A stretch of DNA of 59,952 nucleotides from Bryobacterales bacterium (GCA_022823865.1 JAJEHF010000003.1:1-59952); one strand, 5' to 3'; shown: positions 1 through 9,029, numbered from the stretch's first letter. Notes: generated by a model not told the origin, from the sequence alone. Translations and numbers: made by a program.

Positions 1-735
1 TCGCTCAGGATCCGTGTACGACTCCAGCAAGACCGGCCGGTAGCCGTGCCGCTGCTGCCAGTCCCGCGCCAGCTGCCGCGCCGCCAGCCCCAGCGCGTGC
101 GAGGCCAGATGCTCGACCTGCACCCACGGAAACAGCAGATAGCGGCCGTTGCGCAGCACCAGCTGGATCCGCTTCTGGCGCGCCTGCTCCGACCAGCCGA
201 TCCAGGCGTCGCGGCAGGCCAGCCGCGAGGCCGCGAAGTCGAACCCCAAACAGCCCAGCTTGCGCCCCGCCCGGTCGAGCAGGAAGTAGCGCAGATGCGC
301 GCCCACCGGCTGGCGATAGCCCAGCGGATGGTAGCGCTCGACCCATTCGTTCCATTCGGCCGCCTCCGCGGGCCCGCCTGCCAGCCGCAACTGCACCGGG
401 CGCAGCCCGGCCAGCGGCCCTTGCAGCGTTGGCTGGGGCGCCGTGCGGGCGCTCAACTCGATCGGCTGCTGCGGTCCCCGGCCGGTCCCCTGGCGCTCCG
501 GCAGGGTCAGGATCCCGACCCGCTCGAGCTCCTCGAGCAGGCGCTGGGCGAACTGCACGCGGTTGCTGCCCTTGGGCGTCTGCCAGCCGCACTGCACGCA
601 CAGCGTGTGCGCGAGTTCGGTCCGGCTCAGTTTGGGGAACAGCTCCACCGTCTCCTGCACGCGGACAATCTGGCGGCGGGTCAGGCGCTGGCCGAAGAAG
701 GTGGTCGACTTCAGATCGCGGATCAGCGGGTCCAA
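1..735 (-). CDS. DUF4338 / DruA-like protein, partial (3' end outside window)
   Basis: The minus strand is open from a TTG at 735 to the window edge, 245 residues, with an in-frame stop just upstream (753-751). A GGAG lies seven bases before the TTG, which supports that start. The first half begins LDPLIRDLKS. The second half carries the conserved DUF4338 block: YHPLGYRQPVGAHLRY, LGCLGF, WIGWS, FPWVQVEHLASHAL and GYRPVLLESY. I know this block from DruA, the one protein shared by Druantia anti-phage systems, and from many stand-alone DUF4338 proteins that are often linked to mobile DNA. The C-terminus is missing, and no druE or druH partner is visible. It may be a defence component or an orphan mobile-element protein. 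The family call is strong; the role is open. Confidence 0.8.
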   Translation of the reverse strand, partial: MDPLIRDLKSTTFFGQRLTRRQIVRVQETVELFPKLSRTELAHTLCVQCGWQTPKGSNRVQFAQRLLEELERVGILTLPERQGTGRGPQQPIELSARTAPQPTLQGPLAGLRPVQLRLAGGPAEAAEWNEWVERYHPLGYRQPVGAHLRYFLLDRAGRKLGCLGFDFAASRLACRDAWIGWSEQARQKRIQLVLRNGRYLLFPWVQVEHLASHALGLAARQLARDWQQRHGYRPVLLESYTDPER

Positions 736-859
736 GGGTTCACTCCAACCCTACGATGGCAAACCCAGCGCAAAAAGTCAAGCGCCGGGAGAAAAAATTC
801 TTTCTCGTCGGCAACTCCCGATTTTTCAAATACTTACGATCTCGCCGCCAGTGGCGACC

Positions 860-1645
860 TCAAGTTAATGCCATTGCCCTCAGGACGGATGCACCGTCAA
901 CTCCGTGAGCCTCGAAGAGCCCGTTGACGTGATCGATGGCTCCGTTCACGAAGGACTCTAGGGTCGCGCGGTCTACGACATCGCTGGCACTCACCTCCGG
1001 GACATGGCCCACGTCAAGGATTTCCGGGCCCAAGTGATCGTCCTGAATCCTGGCGCCGAGGAGCATGACGTACGGCCCGTACATGATGGCGTGACCGCCG
1101 AGCGGCTTGGGGCAGTTAAGAGCCAGGCAGGCAACATCCGGAAGGGGACCGCCGCTGGCTTGGTCGCTCGCAGCCACGGCAAGAATTTCTTTGGCCGTGG
1201 ATTCCTTGAGCAGCCTGCCCCCCAGCGCCATCTGGGCCGAGTGAAAGATCACGCGCATGTTGGCCGGAGCCTCGGGATTCACAAAGACCGCGGGGTCGAA
1301 GGAAAGGCTAACGGGATAGATCTGCCCCGAGCGCCAGTCCCCTCCCTCCTGCCGCATCAAACATGAGGCGTAGGCCAATTCCACCCAAGTGGTGATGCTC
1401 ACCGAATAGTCCCGCGCTGCCACCGCAAATTCCCTCAGGTTGTCGGGGGTGCGGTTCGCCGCCACTTCGGCGGCCGTAATGCTCGGTTTTGAGAGCGGGT
1501 TCCCTTCGTAGCCAGCTGGCGGCACACAAACGCCCTGCGCCGAGACCTGTGAGACGGCCAAGAGCAGGAGGCCGGCTACCGCGAGGAATTTCCCTATAGC
1601 TCCGCTATATCGACGACGAGTTGAGCCTAGGCTTCTAGTGAGCAT
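860..1645 (-). CDS. exported protein of unknown function (possibly Cache-like)
   Basis: A 261-residue protein with a short basic N-terminus, a hydrophobic core around residues 19-35 and a likely cleavage after VSAQ, so Sec export is expected. The ATG is preceded by AGAGGT at good spacing. The mature part has several cysteines (CVPP, SCLMRQ, CLALNC) that could form disulphides. It ends with a helical segment containing DRATLESFVNGAIDHV, which resembles the first helix of extracellular Cache sensor domains. No membrane anchor or signalling domain follows, so it would be a free periplasmic protein. It is flanked by an unrelated DUF4338 gene and a glycosyltransferase. The function is not known, and the Cache link is only a resemblance. 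Confidence 0.7.
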   Translation of the reverse strand: MLTRSLGSTRRRYSGAIGKFLAVAGLLLLAVSQVSAQGVCVPPAGYEGNPLSKPSITAAEVAANRTPDNLREFAVAARDYSVSITTWVELAYASCLMRQEGGDWRSGQIYPVSLSFDPAVFVNPEAPANMRVIFHSAQMALGGRLLKESTAKEILAVAASDQASGGPLPDVACLALNCPKPLGGHAIMYGPYVMLLGARIQDDHLGPEILDVGHVPEVSASDVVDRATLESFVNGAIDHVNGLFEAHGVDGASVLRAMALT

Positions 1646-1659
1646 GATTACCTCTGTAC

Positions 1660-1674
1660 GCTAGCCATGCTAGC
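1660..1674. repeat. inverted repeat GCTAGC-CAT-GCTAGC
   Basis: Two copies of the self-complementary hexamer GCTAGC are separated by CAT, 14 bases upstream of the start codon of the exported protein ending at 860. It sits where a 5' leader or operator would be. It may be chance; there is no other evidence of regulation. Confidence 0.3.
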
Positions 1675-1813
1675 AAACCGCCTGGCTCCTGACGTAAATT
1701 CCGCGGCTGATCGCCGGAAATCCGGTTCTGCTCGCACACGCCCACAGGACCGCTCGTACGAGGTGCGCTTGTTGAGTTCGAACCGATGTGATCGGCCGAG
1801 CGCGGCAGTTGGC

Positions 1814-2512
1814 CTAGCGTTCGAAATCGCGCAGGCGTGCGAGCCGTGCGGGGGGAACCCCCAGGTAATAGCCGAGGATGCATAGCTGGTGCTTCCAAGT
1901 TACGCGCCATACACCATGCTCGCGCCAGCGCCGGGCCGATGTCACAGCCGCGCTCCCGGCGAACCGGATCCTGCCGAGCCGCTTGAGCCGAAGCACCAGA
2001 TCGAAATCCTCCATCACGGGCAGGTCAGCGAAGCGCCCCGCCTGTTCGAAGGCTTTGCGCGACATGAACAGGGCTTGATCGCCGTAAGGAAGGGCAAAGA
2101 GCTTGCAGCGGATGCCGACCATGCATTCCACCATGCTGATCCCGAAGCCGGATGTGTCAAGTCTGAACCTGAACGCCCCCGCGATCGTGCCCGGCTCGTC
2201 CAGGATGGCTCGGACTTGGCTGGCGAAGCCATCGGGCGGTGTCGTGTCCGCGTGCAGGAACAACAGAATCTCGCCAGTGGCACTCTCCGCTCCAAGATTC
2301 TGCTGCATTCCCCGGTTGGCCGGGCCTCTCAGCACACGCGCTCCAAGTGACTCGGCGATCTGCACCGTTTCGTCACTGCTGCCACCATCGACGACGATGA
2401 CCTCGGCAGCGCCCGCGCCTTCTAGGTGCCGTAGCGTCGAACCGAGCTGGGCCGCTTCGTTCAGGGCGGGGATGATGACCGAGATCGGGCGGGGCCGAGT
2501 GCTTTCCGGCAT
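1814..2512 (-). CDS. family 2 glycosyltransferase, TIGR04283 type
   Basis: A 232-residue GT-A enzyme read from the ATG at 2512; the longer upstream reading would overlap the flavoprotein gene and carries no family sequence. The N-terminus ISVIIPALNEA is the nucleotide-sugar binding strand, followed by VIVVDGGSSDET and the metal-binding FLHADT (DXD-like). The MEDFDLVLRL block is the catalytic-base region. The C-terminal WKHQLCILGYYLGVPP segment is typical of TIGR04283, a family annotated in databases as an arsenosugar-biosynthesis glycosyltransferase. It lies 25 bp downstream of the mercuric-reductase-like gene on the same strand, so the two are probably co-transcribed. No arsM- or arsS-like gene is visible in the window, so the arsenosugar role stays a family-level hint. 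Confidence 0.88.
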   Translation of the reverse strand: MPESTRPRPISVIIPALNEAAQLGSTLRHLEGAGAAEVIVVDGGSSDETVQIAESLGARVLRGPANRGMQQNLGAESATGEILLFLHADTTPPDGFASQVRAILDEPGTIAGAFRFRLDTSGFGISMVECMVGIRCKLFALPYGDQALFMSRKAFEQAGRFADLPVMEDFDLVLRLKRLGRIRFAGSAAVTSARRWREHGVWRVTWKHQLCILGYYLGVPPARLARLRDFER

Positions 2513-2537
2513 CGCAATCGGAGCGTGCGGCACGGCC

Positions 2538-4067
2538 TCACGCCTGTAAGCGAAGCATCGCGCGCAGCATGCGCCGCACGCCGGGAGTGAGACGCGTTCG
2601 CTGGTAGGCATCCGCTGCCTTGCGGATGGCCTCCGCCTGCGTCGGGTAGGGGTGGATGGTGGCGGCGATGGAGCGCATGCCCAAGCCGGCCGTCATGGCC
2701 GTGGTGACCTCTGAGATCAGTTCGCCGGCGTGGGCGGCAACGATGGTCGCGCCGACCAGCTTGTCCGTGCCGCGATTGCAATGCAGCTTGACAAATCCCT
2801 CGGATTGCGAGTCCAGCACGGCCCGGTCGACGCTTGAGAGCTCCGTCCTATAGGTGTCGATAGCGATGCCCCGTTCGGCCGCGGCTTGCTCGCTCAGGCC
2901 CACATGAGCCAGTTCGGGATCCGAATACGTGCACCACGGAACGTTCAGCCTGCTGGCGCGCGAGCGGCCGAAGAAGAGTGCGTTGCCGATCACGATGCGG
3001 GCCATGGCGTCGGCCATGTGGGTGAACTTGTAGCGCGAGCAGATGTCCCCGGCGGCATACACGTGGCGGTTGGAGGTGCGCAGCTTGTCGTCTGCCAGAA
3101 CACCCTCGCGCGGGTCAGATTCGATGGCGGCCGCGTCGAGCCCGAGGCCCTCGATGTTTGGCGAGCGGCCGGCCGCAACCAAGATTCTGTCGGCGCGGAC
3201 TGCGCCATCGCCGCTGCCTGAGGCGACTTCGAGCACACTCTCGGCGCCGTCCTGTCGCACGGCCTTTACGCTTGTTCCGAGAAGCATCTTCACGCGATCC
3301 CGTTGCATGGATGCGGCGACGATCTCGGCGGCGTCGCGATCCTCCCTCGGCAGGATTCCCTGCTCGACTTCGATCAGGGTTACGTCTGACCCGAAGCGAG
3401 CGAAACTCTGCGCCAGCTCGACGCCGATCGGCCCCGATCCGACTACCGCCAGCCGATCCGGCAGCTCCGTCAGCGTGAAGACGGTCTCGTTGGTCAGGGG
3501 ATCGGCTTCCTTCAGGCCCGGGATCGGGGGCATCGAGGCTCGGGTTCCGGTGGCGATGCAGGCCTTCGCGAATTCCAGTTCAGTGCTGGCCACGCGCACG
3601 GTGCGCGCGCCAGTGAACTCGGCCTGGCCGAGGTAGACGTCAATCCCTTGCTCGCTGAATCGTTTTGCGGAGTCATGCGCGCTGATGCCCGCTCGCAGGC
3701 GTCGCATGCGTTCCATCACCTTGCCGAAGTCGACGACCGGTCTCTGGGTCGCGAGGCCGAATTCTGCAGCGTCGCGCACGCTGGCAACGGCGCGGGCGGC
3801 GCGGATCAGGGCCTTCGACGGCACGCAGCCTGAATTCAGGCAGTCTCCCCCCATCAGGCCACGCTCGACGAGAGCCACCTTGGCACCCAGCCCAGCCGCG
3901 CCGATGGCAGTCACCAGCCCGGCGGTGCCGGCTCCGATCACAACCATGTGGTAGCGGCCTTCCGGTTTGGGGTTCTGCCAGTCTTGCGGGTGTACGTTGC
4001 TGATTAGACGTTGGTTGTGCTCGTCGAGGGGGCGGGCCAGAGCGAAGGATTCGGTGGGAGCGGGCAC
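2538..4067 (-). CDS. mercuric-reductase-like pyridine nucleotide-disulfide oxidoreductase
   Basis: A 509-residue FAD/NAD(P)H flavoprotein. The FAD-binding GAGTAGL is at about residues 45-51, the redox disulphide CLNSGCVPSK at about 76-85, the NAD(P)-binding GSGPIGVE in the middle, and the second FAD motif VYAAGDIC later. The dimerisation domain ends with HPYPTQAEAIRKAAD, giving the conserved His-X-Tyr-Pro-Thr. It lacks both the N-terminal heavy-metal-associated domain and the C-terminal vicinal cysteines of true MerA, so Hg(II) reduction is unlikely. This merA-like group often sits near TVP38/TMEM64 membrane proteins and TIGR04283 glycosyltransferases. Both occur here: the transferase directly downstream and a TVP38-DUF547 fusion at 7369-8991. 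The physiological substrate is unknown. Confidence 0.9.
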   Translation of the reverse strand: MPAPTESFALARPLDEHNQRLISNVHPQDWQNPKPEGRYHMVVIGAGTAGLVTAIGAAGLGAKVALVERGLMGGDCLNSGCVPSKALIRAARAVASVRDAAEFGLATQRPVVDFGKVMERMRRLRAGISAHDSAKRFSEQGIDVYLGQAEFTGARTVRVASTELEFAKACIATGTRASMPPIPGLKEADPLTNETVFTLTELPDRLAVVGSGPIGVELAQSFARFGSDVTLIEVEQGILPREDRDAAEIVAASMQRDRVKMLLGTSVKAVRQDGAESVLEVASGSGDGAVRADRILVAAGRSPNIEGLGLDAAAIESDPREGVLADDKLRTSNRHVYAAGDICSRYKFTHMADAMARIVIGNALFFGRSRASRLNVPWCTYSDPELAHVGLSEQAAAERGIAIDTYRTELSSVDRAVLDSQSEGFVKLHCNRGTDKLVGATIVAAHAGELISEVTTAMTAGLGMRSIAATIHPYPTQAEAIRKAADAYQRTRLTPGVRRMLRAMLRLQA

Positions 4068-4199
4068 GGTTTACAATCGGGATTATAGACCGCGAGGGCC
4101 GAACGCACGGGTCGGGTAGACTCTCCGGTAAGGAGAGATCTTGGCGTAGATCTGGAGTTGTTTGGCCAGTTGTCGCGTCGATCGCGAGGTGAATGAATC

Positions 4200-4898
4200 A
4201 TGCAAAGTAGCGGCTCTTGCCGAGCATTCTTCCTGAGCAGTCAAGCGCTGGCGCTCGCGCTGCTCGTCGGTCTCAACATCGGGCCGGCCCTTGCCCAGGA
4301 CCCTGACAGCACCGTGATTCGCGCCCGTGCCGCCGCCCAGCGGATCGGCGACGGCTCGTCCCGGTCTCCGACGCTGGAAGCGATGGCCCAAGGGCAGGCG
4401 CCGGGCCGCCTGTTTATCACCTGCTCGGACTCGCGCCTGATTCCGTCATCAATCACGTGGACCGGCGTTGGCGAGCTCTTCGTGATTCGAAACGCGGGCA
4501 ACATCGTGCCGCCCTTCGATACCCGCCCGGAAGGGGTGAGCGCCACCATCGAGTACGCCGTCGCCGTGCTCGAGGTGCCGACCATCGTCGTCTGCGGCCA
4601 TACGTTTTGCGGCGCGATGAAGGGCGCCCTGGAGCCAGACGGTCTCGATGCAGTTCCGAACGTCCGCAACTTCCTCAAGTTCGTCGAACCGGCGAGATTG
4701 GCGGTGGAGCGGCTGCACCCGAATCTCGACCCCGACACCCGCTGGCTGCGACTTGTTGAGCAAAACGTCCGTCAGCAGATCACGAATCTGAAGACACATC
4801 CCTGGGTCGCGGCTCGTGCGGCGACCGGCGACCTGAGGCTTGAAGGCTGGGTATACGACCTCGAAAAAAGACAGACGCGCATCCTGCCCCTGCAATAG
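4200..4898 (+). CDS. beta-class carbonic anhydrase, exported
   Basis: A 232-residue enzyme that interconverts CO2 and bicarbonate. The N-terminus has a Sec signal (hydrophobic residues 16-31, cleavage near ALAQ), so it acts outside the cytoplasm. The beta-class zinc ligands are all present: Cys75 and Asp77 in CSDSR, His134 and Cys137 in HTFCGA. Arg79 completes the Asp-Arg dyad, and VIRNAGN is the family signature. The length matches bacterial beta-CAs plus a signal peptide. It is read away from the flavoprotein gene across a 132-bp divergent gap. Periplasmic beta-CAs are less common than cytoplasmic ones. A role in CO2/bicarbonate supply or pH balance in the periplasm is inferred. Confidence 0.93.
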   Translation: MQSSGSCRAFFLSSQALALALLVGLNIGPALAQDPDSTVIRARAAAQRIGDGSSRSPTLEAMAQGQAPGRLFITCSDSRLIPSSITWTGVGELFVIRNAGNIVPPFDTRPEGVSATIEYAVAVLEVPTIVVCGHTFCGAMKGALEPDGLDAVPNVRNFLKFVEPARLAVERLHPNLDPDTRWLRLVEQNVRQQITNLKTHPWVAARAATGDLRLEGWVYDLEKRQTRILPLQ

Positions 4899-5133
4899 CT
4901 GAGCTCGATCCGCTTCGCCCCTCGATCGCGGAACAGCAGCTGGCGGGTGAACCCTGGGGTGACCGCGCCGCGGCCCGCGTGCGCGAATCGCGTTTCGAGG
5001 CCGGCCAAAGCGTGGGCGGCATCCGCCAGTTTCCGCAGCGGAGTCGAAGGCCGCCCGGGGGCACGGCCAATCCGTGAGTTGATTCTCTGATTTCCTCCCA
5101 CCCCAGGATTCGATCTGCTACATTGGCGGCGGA

Positions 5134-6063
5134 ATGAATCCGCCCAGGCGCCAATTCATCCGGGCCGGTCTCGCGATGGCTGCCGCGGTTACGGTCCCGG
5201 GCTGCCGGGCAGCTGGACGGAAATTCACGATCGCCTTCGTCCCCGGCAGTATCGGCATCGAAGCTGATCAGGGACGCTCGATCGAACTCGCGTCCAAGCA
5301 TGGCTTCGAGTCCGTGGAGCCTTTCGGAACGCAGCTGCTGAAGGAGGGCAGCGGCCGCTACGTCGATGCCTTGAGGGCGGCTGACCTCCAATGGGCTGCG
5401 GCGAGGCTCCCTGTCAGCCTCCGCGCTGACGACGCAGTCTTCCAGGGTGGCTTGGAAGAGCTTCCCGCCGTGTCGCGAGCGCTGCGAGGGGCGGGCGTGA
5501 CCCGCGTGGGTACCGCCATTTCTTCGTACAGCGAGGAGCTGAACTATCTGGACAACTTCAAGCTTCACACGAATCGTCTCCGGGAAGTCGGCGCCGTGCT
5601 GGAGGACCATGGCCTTCGTCTGGGGCTGGAGTATTTGGGCACGAAGCGGCTCTGGACGAGGAGCAGGCATGCGTTTGTTCACTCGATGGCCGAGTGCCTC
5701 CAGCTGATCGGTGAGGCGGGCAGGCCCAACATCGGAGTTGTGATCGACAGCTGGCACTGGTGGACGGCTCGAGAGACTGCGAAGGACATCACGAAGCTGA
5801 CCAACAGCCAGGTCGTTTCCGCCGACCTTAACGACGCTCCCGCCGGCATCGAGCGCGATGACCAGTACGACAATCAGCGCGAGCTGCCCGCCACGACCGG
5901 AATGATCGACGCGAAAGCGTTTCTCGACGCGCTGCTGCAGATCGGCTACGACGGTCCGATCCGGGCGGAGCCCTTTAACCAGCGGCTCGACGACATGGAC
6001 GACGACAGCGCTTGCCAGGCCACTTCGGCCGCGATGAAGAAGGCATTCGACCTGGTTGGCTAG
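5134..6063 (+). CDS. Tat-exported sugar phosphate isomerase/epimerase-like protein
   Basis: A 309-residue protein of the xylose-isomerase-like TIM barrel superfamily. The N-terminus RRQFIRAG followed by a hydrophobic stretch is a twin-arginine signal, and VPGC could act as a lipobox. The barrel shows the usual features: LGLEYLG, the metal-ligand region VVIDSWHWW, and GPIRAEPFN near the end. Tat-exported members of this superfamily are common in Acidobacteriota and Planctomycetota, where they are thought to act on sugars or cyclitols. No enzyme partner sits beside it: upstream is the carbonic anhydrase and downstream, convergent, a PHP-domain protein. The substrate is unknown. Confidence 0.85.
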   Translation: MNPPRRQFIRAGLAMAAAVTVPGCRAAGRKFTIAFVPGSIGIEADQGRSIELASKHGFESVEPFGTQLLKEGSGRYVDALRAADLQWAAARLPVSLRADDAVFQGGLEELPAVSRALRGAGVTRVGTAISSYSEELNYLDNFKLHTNRLREVGAVLEDHGLRLGLEYLGTKRLWTRSRHAFVHSMAECLQLIGEAGRPNIGVVIDSWHWWTARETAKDITKLTNSQVVSADLNDAPAGIERDDQYDNQRELPATTGMIDAKAFLDALLQIGYDGPIRAEPFNQRLDDMDDDSACQATSAAMKKAFDLVG

Positions 6064-6243
6064 CGGGATGGCAAGGCCCTGATCGACACGGCAGCCCGGG
6101 TCGGCGCAAGGCTTTCCGATCCAAGCCGGCGAGCCCGCGCGGCCTGCGCGTTACGAACGTCCCGGGATGGGCCGAGCAACCTGCCGGGCACTCATGGCGC
6201 GAGGTTGCCAGGCCGCAGAGCCTGTCGGTCGACGGTCGCGGCG

Positions 6244-7236
6244 CTATGAACCCTTGGCCGGGAAGACCGGCTGCACCCAGGCCTTGCCCCCGTTCGAATC
6301 GATGATCGTGGCCCGCACATAGCCATCTCCGGGCCGGAGCCGGTAAGTTGCTTCCAGGCCGGTCTGTCTGGCCAGGATGCGCCCTCCCTTGCCCACGAAT
6401 ACGGTGCGGTACTGGCGATCGCCGTTCTGTGCGACCTTGATCTGCAGATGCCCTCGATCGCGTCGCAACTGCTCAAGCTTCACGCCCGTGGATGCATAGA
6501 ACTCGCCCCTGCCGACGGCCTCTAGGATCGCTTCCTCCGAGAGTTCTGGCGCAAGCACCTCGACCCAGCCGCCGCCCGGGTTCGAACGTCCGGGCCCGAA
6601 TCGCTTGAACTCGTGGGCATCGTCGACGGCGATCCCGAAGATCTCCCTGCCAGCCGACAGTGCACTGTCCCACATTTCTTCCAGACCCCACTCGTTGTTC
6701 GTGTCGGGATGGGCGTTGTAGACCTCGAACAACCCCAAGTCCCGAACCCCCGCGAGAGTCGCTGCGTCGATGGCCCAACCGAACTGCGGGTGGTTTAGCG
6801 AGGGGATCGCTCCCGAGCCTCGGATCGAATCGACATTCCCCTGCAGAGTTGTCGGGATGTCTTCGCCGAAGAATGGCTCGATCGTATGTTGGAGGCGGAA
6901 CGCGTTGACGTGGATCGGAGCCTTGCCGTAACGGGAGGTCACCTCCTCGCCCGTAATCAGAAGGAAGCGATCCTCGGCCCCCAAGAAGGCTTCCAGACCC
7001 TGCGGGTCAGTGAAGTAATTGTGGTCAGTCAGGGCGAGGAAATGATAGCGTTGCTCCTTATACCAGCGGGCGACAGCATCGGGGGAGCTGTCCCCATCGC
7101 TGTTGATGGTGTGGGAGTGCAGGTTGCCCTTGTACCAGCGAAGTTCCGGGCTCTGGCTGGGCAGTCGGGCCGTCCCCGCAACCCAAGCTAGGGCAGCTGC
7201 GAACAACAGGCCGATTCGAACCCTTCCGGTCCCCAT
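6244..7236 (-). CDS. exported PHP-domain metal-dependent phosphoesterase-like protein
   Basis: A 330-residue protein read from the ATG at 7236, just before a Sec signal (IGLLFAAALAWVAGTA). The mature part opens with KGNLHSHTINSDGD, the first PHP metal motif, and continues with LALTDHNYF, ITGEEVT and LNHPQFGW, which supply the further His/Asp/Glu ligands. AVDDAHEF lies near the end of the catalytic domain. A C-terminal beta-sandwich-like part follows (RLRPGDGYVRATI). PHP enzymes hydrolyse phosphoesters with a di- or trinuclear metal centre; secreted members have unknown substrates. Compare the much larger propeller-PHP protein at 55614-58469, a different architecture of the same superfamily. 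Confidence 0.87.
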   Translation of the reverse strand: MGTGRVRIGLLFAAALAWVAGTARLPSQSPELRWYKGNLHSHTINSDGDSSPDAVARWYKEQRYHFLALTDHNYFTDPQGLEAFLGAEDRFLLITGEEVTSRYGKAPIHVNAFRLQHTIEPFFGEDIPTTLQGNVDSIRGSGAIPSLNHPQFGWAIDAATLAGVRDLGLFEVYNAHPDTNNEWGLEEMWDSALSAGREIFGIAVDDAHEFKRFGPGRSNPGGGWVEVLAPELSEEAILEAVGRGEFYASTGVKLEQLRRDRGHLQIKVAQNGDRQYRTVFVGKGGRILARQTGLEATYRLRPGDGYVRATIIDSNGGKAWVQPVFPAKGS

Positions 7237-7368
7237 CGTGAGTTCACAGCCTAGCACGCCCTGAGGATCGGCCCCGGCTCGCATTTCGTCGCTTAAGGCA
7301 TCCCGGATTCCGGGCCCGCCGGAGGTCGTTGTTGGGGAACAAGGCCTACGGCCGTGCCGGCGCTCGAA

Positions 7369-8991
7369 TCACAAGTCGCGCAGGGGCGCCGAGCCGGTGC
7401 CGTCGGAAACTGGGGTGAGAGATTCGTTCAGTGCCCAGTCATAAGGCAGCCAGCGGATTCGCACGGGACGTCCGTCGTCTAGCGCGTTCCGGAGGTCGGA
7501 AGAGTAGCGCGCTGCGGCCGCCAGCACCGAGCCATGCAACTGCTCGAAGTCCGAGGCGTACCAGCTGTATACCTGGGTCAGCCAGACCAGCTCCTCCGCT
7601 TCGTCGAAACGAAACCATCGCGGATCTTCGTGGACGGATCGGGTCTGGCGCTCGAGCTGCTCCTCGATCCGCTTGCCCGAATAGGCCTCGGGCCGCAACA
7701 CCGGACACCCCATGGCAGCGCAAACGAGGGCGAAATGGACGCGATCGTCACGGAAATTCGGTCGGATCAGCTCATTTTCGATCTCGTCCAGGCTGTAACG
7801 ACCGCCCGCGACTTCCCACCTGCGGTCGTCCCAGCGTTCCGCGGCCGGAATGTCGTGAATCGAAGCCAGCGGGTAGTGATCGACGATCAGCTGCAGCGTG
7901 AAGGCATTGTAGGCGTTGATCAGGAGGGCCAGCTTCTCGTCGCGGCCCAGTTCGCTGAACGGGGCGGTCTTCAGCCGCCCGACATAGCTGCTCAGTGGTG
8001 CCGGGTCCGCCGCGAGCGCGGCATAGTCGACGAGGCCATCGGCATCGACATGTCTCCGCAGCAATTCGCCGAACTCGCCGTGATCGAAGTCCGCCCTGTC
8101 GGGATCTGTTGCGAATCGCTCGGCCAGCACGACTTCCGGCGGGAAGAACAATGAGCGGAGCGACCCGCGGGCGTTGAAGGCGGTCGCCGCCGCGGACAAG
8201 CAGGCCAGCGAGATCGCAAACGCGAGTAAGGCCTTGGCTAGGGAGCGCGGCCGGGCCGGTTCGCTCACTGTCGCGCTAGCGGAGGCCGCCTCGTCGGGGG
8301 CGTGGCTGGCCACCGCCTTCGCCGCGAGCCGCGCGACGCCGGCAGTGACGGCCACGGTGGCGAGCAAGCCCACGAGTTGCAGTGCCAGGCGCAGGGCGTC
8401 AACACCGTGGCCGCCGCCGACCGCGGACGCGGCTTCGCCGCCGGCGAAGCCGAGATAGACGTACATGAACGTGCCCGGCAGGATGAAGGCCGCGCTTGCC
8501 AGAAAGCATGGCAGGAACCGGATGGCGGTTACGCCGAACAGATAGTTCTGCAGGCCGAAGGGAAACACCGGCGACAGGCGCATCAGCGCGACGATCTTCC
8601 AGCCCTGCTGGCCGATCGCCCGATCCACGGCCGCGAAGCGGGGCCGCGTGCTCGCAAGCGCCTCGACCTTGCCGCGCGCAGCATAGCGGGCGGTCAGGAA
8701 CGAGAGCACGATGGCGATGTTGGCTCCGATCCAGACCACCGCAGTTCCGAGCCACAGGCCGAACAACACGCCTGCCGCCAAGGAGAGGGCGGAGCCGGGC
8801 ACGAAGAGTGTGACCGCCAGGCCATACATCGCCGCGTACGCGACGGGAGCCCAGATGCCCAAGCCCTCTACGCGCACTTGCAGGGCATTCATCAGGTCGC
8901 CGACGGGCAGGGCAGCCACAAGCAGGCCCAACGCTAGCAGGCAGCAGGAGATGGTCGCCCACCTGACGCCATTGGCCCACTGGTCGCGCAC
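7369..8991 (-). CDS. TVP38/TMEM64 (DedA-like) membrane protein fused to DUF547
   Basis: A 540-residue fusion read from a GTG with GGAGGG upstream. Residues 1 to about 240 are a TVP38/TMEM64 (SNARE-associated) domain with several membrane spans and the typical LFVPGSALSLAAGVLFG and LRLSPVFPFGLQNYLFG blocks, the re-entrant regions of DedA-like scramblase/transporter proteins. After a linker and one more hydrophobic segment comes DUF547, with LLINAYNAFTLQLIVDHYP and FALVCAAMGCPVLRPEAYSG, a papain-like fold of unknown function. The two families are usually separate neighbours, so the fusion suggests they work together at the membrane. With the merA-like and TIGR04283 genes at 1.8-4.1 kb, three members of a recurrent gene set are present within 7 kb. 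Confidence 0.88.
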   Translation of the reverse strand: MRDQWANGVRWATISCCLLALGLLVAALPVGDLMNALQVRVEGLGIWAPVAYAAMYGLAVTLFVPGSALSLAAGVLFGLWLGTAVVWIGANIAIVLSFLTARYAARGKVEALASTRPRFAAVDRAIGQQGWKIVALMRLSPVFPFGLQNYLFGVTAIRFLPCFLASAAFILPGTFMYVYLGFAGGEAASAVGGGHGVDALRLALQLVGLLATVAVTAGVARLAAKAVASHAPDEAASASATVSEPARPRSLAKALLAFAISLACLSAAATAFNARGSLRSLFFPPEVVLAERFATDPDRADFDHGEFGELLRRHVDADGLVDYAALAADPAPLSSYVGRLKTAPFSELGRDEKLALLINAYNAFTLQLIVDHYPLASIHDIPAAERWDDRRWEVAGGRYSLDEIENELIRPNFRDDRVHFALVCAAMGCPVLRPEAYSGKRIEEQLERQTRSVHEDPRWFRFDEAEELVWLTQVYSWYASDFEQLHGSVLAAAARYSSDLRNALDDGRPVRIRWLPYDWALNESLTPVSDGTGSAPLRDL

Positions 8992-9029
8992 TTGCTTGGT
9001 CTCCCTCCGGCCGGGTCTTCGGGAAACGG

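Noticed and set aside
2538..4067. True mercuric reductase (mer operon)
   Set aside because: There is no N-terminal metal-binding domain, no C-terminal cysteine pair, and no merR, merT or merP.
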